DNA of 62,188 nucleotides, taken from positions 1 through 62,188 of the forward strand of contig JAGAIS010000002.1 of NCBI GenBank assembly GCA_017626405.1, in the 5' to 3' direction. Source of the stretch: Bacilli bacterium (lineage in GTDB: Bacteria > Bacillota_I > Bacilli_A > RF39 > UBA660). Shown in pieces: positions 58,921 through 62,188 of the stretch; position 1 is the first letter of the stretch; the number at the start of each line of letters is the position of its first letter. Below the pieces are notes generated by a model. The model was not told where the DNA came from. It worked only from the letters and a program-made list of their open reading frames with translations, and made no database searches. Both the position numbers and the translations under genes were made by a program.

Positions 58921-61044
58921 ATGATGAGTGTACAAGAATATGCTGAAGAAATGAACTTCACAGTTCAAGATGTTTTAAATAAATGTAAGGAACTAGGAAT
59001 TAAAGTTAGTTCAAAAGATGACGAATTAGATGATGAAGCTATTATTATGTTAGATAATACGATGAATTTAATAAGTGCTGATGCTGAACTTACTGTTGAA
59101 GAGACTGATGCAATTGATGATGTTGTAGATGATATTATGGATTATGATAATATTAAATACATAAGTGAAACTCACACAGTATCAAAGGAAAAAATAAATA
59201 AAAAGGCCGATAATAAAAATAAGAATCAAGAGTACTTAAATAAGAAAAAAGAAATGTATAAAAACAAAGAAAAATTAACTAGTAATAAAGAGAATGCTGA
59301 TGATTCTATTGTATTATACAAAGAAGGAATGACAGTTCAGGATTTAGCTGAGAGTATTGGAGTACCTGGAGTAGACTTAGTTAAAAAATTAATAACTCTA
59401 GGTATGATGATAAGTCTACCTCAATCAATTGATTTTGATATTGCTGAAATCGTATGTACTGAATACAATAAGACTCTTAAAAAAGAAGAAACACAGGATA
59501 TAAGTAACTTTGAAAATTATGAAATTGTAGATGATGAAAAAGATTTAGAGAGTCGTCCTCCAGTAATAACTATTATGGGACATGTTGACCATGGTAAGAC
59601 AACTCTACTTGATTATATTAGAAATAGTCATGTTGCTGAAGGAGAAGCCGGAGGTATTACTCAAGCCATTGGTGCTTATCAAATAGAATATCAAGGCAAT
59701 AAACTAACATTTATTGATACTCCAGGACATGCAGCATTCACTGAAATGCGTGCAAGAGGAGCATCAGTTACTGATATTGTTATTATTATTGTTTCTGCTG
59801 AAGATGGTGTAATGCCACAAACTAAAGAAGCAATTGATCATGCTTTAGCAGCTAATGTACCTATAATTGTTGCTGTAAATAAAATTGATCGACCAAATGC
59901 TAATCCAGATCGTGTAATGACAGAAATGGCAGAAATCAATATTACTCCTGAAGAATGGGGTGGAACTGTTCCATTTGTTAGAATAAGTGCTAAGACTGGA
60001 GAAGGTGTTGATAAATTACTTGAGACGATACTTGCTATTGCTGAAGTATCTGAATTAAGAGCAAATCCTAATCGTTATGCTATTGGTTCTGTAATAGAAT
60101 CTCGTATTGATAAAAATCTAGGAGGGGTTGCAAGTTTATTAATTCAAAATGGTACTTTAAGACTTGGAGATCCAATTGTTGTTGGTGTAAATCATGGTAT
60201 TGTAAGAACATTAAAAGATGATTTAGGAAATGATATTGTCGAAGCTGGACCATCTACACCGGTTGAAATTACGGGATTGTCAGGTAATCCTTCAGCTGGA
60301 GATAAATTTATGGCATTTGAGTCCGTTAAAGAAGCATCTAAGATTGCTGAAAAACGTTCAATTCAAGCTAAGGAACAATCATTTAAAAAGCCAACATTAA
60401 CACTTGATGAATTATTTGCATCAATTCAATCAGGTATAAAGGAAATCAACGTCGTGCTTAAATGTGATGTTCGCGGAAGTGAAGAAGCTGTTCGCAATTC
60501 TCTAGAAAAAATTGATGTTGAAGGCGTAAAGATTAAAGTAATAAGAAGCGGAATTGGAACTATCACTGAATCGGATATTATTTTGGCTCAAGCAAGTAAT
60601 GCAATTGTAATCGGATTCAATGTCGTTCCATCAAATAAGACAAAAGAAATTGCTAAAGAATACAATGTCGATATGAGACTTTATACAATTATCTATAAAG
60701 TAGTAGAAGAGATGGAAGCAGCTATGAAAGGTATGCTTGACCCTGAATTTGAAGAAGTTGTTACTGGTGAAGCTGAAGTTAGACAATTATTCAAATTCTC
60801 AAAAGTTGGAACAATTGCTGGTGTAATGGTAACAAGTGGTATTATGAAAAACGGAAGCCAAGTAAGAATTGTTCGTGATGGTGTAATTATCTATGATGGA
60901 AAGATTGGTTCAGTTCAAAGAGGAAAAGAATCCGTTAAAGAAGTTAAATCAGGATTTGAGTGTGGTATAACTATCGATGGATATAATGACATCAAAGAGG
61001 GCGATGTTTTTGAAACTTATGAAAATGTTGAGGTTAAAAGATGA
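58921..61044 (+). CDS. infB: Translation initiation factor IF-2
   Basis: A 707-residue GTPase that delivers initiator tRNA and joins subunits. There are two short N-terminal helical modules (about 1-40, [17 protein letters not shown]; and about 130-185, [13 protein letters not shown]). The G domain (about 215 on) has [25 protein letters not shown] and SAKTGEG. Domains II-IV follow with the C-terminal fMet-tRNA binding part ([16 protein letters not shown]). The N-terminal region is short. ATG 58921 follows AGAGGTGG. Overlaps rbfA by 4 bases. Confidence 0.96.
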   Translation: MMSVQEYAEEMNFTVQDVLNKCKELGIKVSSKDDELDDEAIIMLDNTMNLISADAELTVEETDAIDDVVDDIMDYDNIKYISETHTVSKEKINKKADNKNKNQEYLNKKKEMYKNKEKLTSNKENADDSIVLYKEGMTVQDLAESIGVPGVDLVKKLITLGMMISLPQSIDFDIAEIVCTEYNKTLKKEETQDISNFENYEIVDDEKDLESRPPVITIMGHVDHGKTTLLDYIRNSHVAEGEAGGITQAIGAYQIEYQGNKLTFIDTPGHAAFTEMRARGASVTDIVIIIVSAEDGVMPQTKEAIDHALAANVPIIVAVNKIDRPNANPDRVMTEMAEINITPEEWGGTVPFVRISAKTGEGVDKLLETILAIAEVSELRANPNRYAIGSVIESRIDKNLGGVASLLIQNGTLRLGDPIVVGVNHGIVRTLKDDLGNDIVEAGPSTPVEITGLSGNPSAGDKFMAFESVKEASKIAEKRSIQAKEQSFKKPTLTLDELFASIQSGIKEINVVLKCDVRGSEEAVRNSLEKIDVEGVKIKVIRSGIGTITESDIILAQASNAIVIGFNVVPSNKTKEIAKEYNVDMRLYTIIYKVVEEMEAAMKGMLDPEFEEVVTGEAEVRQLFKFSKVGTIAGVMVTSGIMKNGSQVRIVRDGVIIYDGKIGSVQRGKESVKEVKSGFECGITIDGYNDIKEGDVFETYENVEVKR

Positions 61045-61394
61045 GTGTTAAAATAGATAGAATTTCATCACAAGTATTGAGAGAACTATCTAGTATCATG
61101 TTACTTGAGGCAAGAGATGAGACTCTTAAACATGTCACTTTGACAGGTTGTGAAGTAACGAATGATTTATCTTTTGCCCGCGTATATTATACATATATGG
61201 GAGATGAAGATTTGAAAAGCGTCGAAGAGAATTTACGTGTTGCAGCTCCTTATTTAAGAACAGTTTTAGCGAATAGAATCGATATTAGACATACTCCAGA
61301 ATTAATATTTGAATATGATAATTCAATTGAATATGGAAAAAGAATAGAGAGTATTATTGAGAGTATACATGAGAAAGAGGAAAGTGAAAAATAA
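61041..61394 (+). CDS. rbfA: Ribosome-binding factor A
   Basis: A 117-residue KH-fold protein that binds maturing 30S subunits. It has the RbfA signature (RISSQVLRELSSIMLLEARDETL, LSFARVYYTYMG, LRTVLANRIDIRHTPELIFEYD). Starts inside the infB stop. Typical length. Confidence 0.95.
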   Translation: MSVKIDRISSQVLRELSSIMLLEARDETLKHVTLTGCEVTNDLSFARVYYTYMGDEDLKSVEENLRVAAPYLRTVLANRIDIRHTPELIFEYDNSIEYGKRIESIIESIHEKEESEK

Positions 61395-61407
61395 TACTTT
61401 CTTTTTT
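61379..61407 (+). terminator. Terminator after rbfA
   Basis: GAAAGT (61380-61385) pairs with ACTTTC (61396-61401), 10-base loop holding the stop codon, then TTTTTT. truB therefore may be read mainly from leakage or its own promoter. Confidence 0.75.
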
Positions 61408-61458
61408 CTTGTAGTTTTTTAGTTTATGCGAGATAATTAACTTATTGAAGGTGTTTAC

Positions 61459-62188
61459 ATGAATGGAATATTAGTAGTAAATAAAGAAGAAAACTTTACT
61501 AGTAGAGATGTAGTAAATAAATTAAGTCATATATTAAATACGAAAAGAATTGGACATACGGGAACTTTAGATCCAATAGCAACAGGGGTACTAGTTATAA
61601 CGATTGGCAAGTATACTAAACTTAGTGATGCTTTGATGAGTAAATATAAAGAATACATTGCTGAATTCATAATTGGAAAATCAACTGATACCCTAGATAT
61701 AACGGGAAATATATTAGAAGAAAAAGAAGCAAACATCAGTAATGATGAAATAATTAAGGCAATTAATAACTTTAAAAGGTCATACAATCAGGAAGTGCCT
61801 ATTTTTTCAGCAGTTAAAGTAAATGGAAAAAAGTTATATGAGTATGCAAGAAATAACGAAAGTGTTGAACTTCCAAGTAAGATAGTTGATATTAAGGAAA
61901 TAGAAGTATTAGATATAAAGGATAATATAGTAAAATTTAAGTGCCTTGTATCTAAGGGGACATATATTAGAAGCTTGATTAGAGATATTGGTATCTCTTT
62001 AAATATTCCGACATGTATGAAGAGTTTAGTTAGAACTAAACAGGGCAATTTTAAAATTGAAGATTCTTATACTTTAAAAGACATAGAAAATAACAAATTT
62101 AAATTGCTCGACATCGATAAGGTTTTAGATTTAGATATTATCGATATTGATAAAAATAAAGATATTTATAAAAGAGTTATTAATGGTA
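61459..62188 (+). CDS. truB: tRNA pseudouridine-55 synthase TruB, 3' end outside window
   Basis: The frame is open from ATG 61459 (AAGGTGTTT upstream) to the end of the window, 243 codons visible. N-terminus GILVVNKEENFTSRDVVNKL, the catalytic GHTGTLDPIATGVL (Asp), YKEYIAEFIIGKSTDTLD and GTYIRSLIRDIG are diagnostic. The enzyme makes pseudouridine 55 in tRNA. The C-terminal PUA-like part is cut by the window edge. Its usual neighbours rbfA and infB precede it. Confidence 0.95.
   Translation, partial: MNGILVVNKEENFTSRDVVNKLSHILNTKRIGHTGTLDPIATGVLVITIGKYTKLSDALMSKYKEYIAEFIIGKSTDTLDITGNILEEKEANISNDEIIKAINNFKRSYNQEVPIFSAVKVNGKKLYEYARNNESVELPSKIVDIKEIEVLDIKDNIVKFKCLVSKGTYIRSLIRDIGISLNIPTCMKSLVRTKQGNFKIEDSYTLKDIENNKFKLLDIDKVLDLDIIDIDKNKDIYKRVING

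Noticed and set aside
1..62188. UGA read as tryptophan, as in mycoplasma relatives
   Set aside because: TGA clearly ends several genes at correct protein lengths (for example tdk, the TrsD-like gene and infB).

Overview
The window is AT-rich and gene-dense, with no gene-free stretch longer than about 300 bases. It reads with the standard bacterial code: TGA ends several genes, among them those at 10328-10891, 17100-17708 and 58921-61044. Ribosome-binding sites of the GGAGG/AGGTGAT kind, SigA promoters and many short U-tailed terminators point to a low-GC Bacillota. A SpoIVB-type protease and a CotD-like coat protein suggest spore-forming ancestry or ability. The compact gene order, a shortened RimP and an extended L20 suggest a streamlined lineage of the Bacilli, possibly near the uncultured gut RF39/Erysipelotrichales groups. 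That placement is inference.

Layout. 1-4.7 kb: the end of a bactofilin-like membrane protein, a CotD-like coat protein, a short regulator-like operon with a small membrane protein, and a surface module of thioester-domain adhesin plus sortase. 4.7-9.1 kb: rpoZ, a cation P-type ATPase, and infC-rpmI-rplT behind an attenuator leader; infC starts at AUA and L20 carries an extra C-terminal domain. 9.1-13.4 kb: a methyltransferase, then a nucleotide operon (thymidine kinase, phosphatase, P-loop/CYTH protein, large thymidylate kinase) behind a consensus promoter carrying two identical-type operator repeats. 13.5-28 kb: an apparent single operon for a Gram-positive type IV secretion apparatus (VirB6/TrbL-like, PrgI-like, VirB4, two VirB8-like candidates, two wall hydrolases, VirD4-like coupling ATPase). 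No relaxase, integrase or attachment site is visible. It ends at back-to-back terminators facing a HerA/DUF853-type ATPase on the other strand.

28-38 kb: DedA-family protein, RmuC, an unknown protein, then ftsE-ftsX-M23 hydrolase-cdsA-rseP (division and envelope). 38-47 kb: acidic membrane protein and small acidic protein, parE-parC, a coiled-coil phosphoesterase, xseA-xseB, spoIVB. 47-57 kb: unknown membrane proteins, an Hpt/receiver pair without a kinase, thiI, small unknown proteins, ackA, a DHH phosphoesterase, fmt, pgsA. 57-62 kb: the translation/transcription operon rimP-nusA-ylxR-infB-rbfA followed by truB, which runs off the window.

The most unusual points are the relaxase-less, apparently resident T4SS; the adhesin/sortase pair with a non-LPXTG signal and a sortase lacking its usual arginine; the tdk promoter with paired GTGT-N7-ACAC sites 30 bp apart; the L20-Rho_N-like fusion; RimP reduced to its N-terminal half; a start codon apparently reached across an RNA hairpin at 2003; and several small genes (37, 56, 47 and 36 codons) that automated calling may omit.
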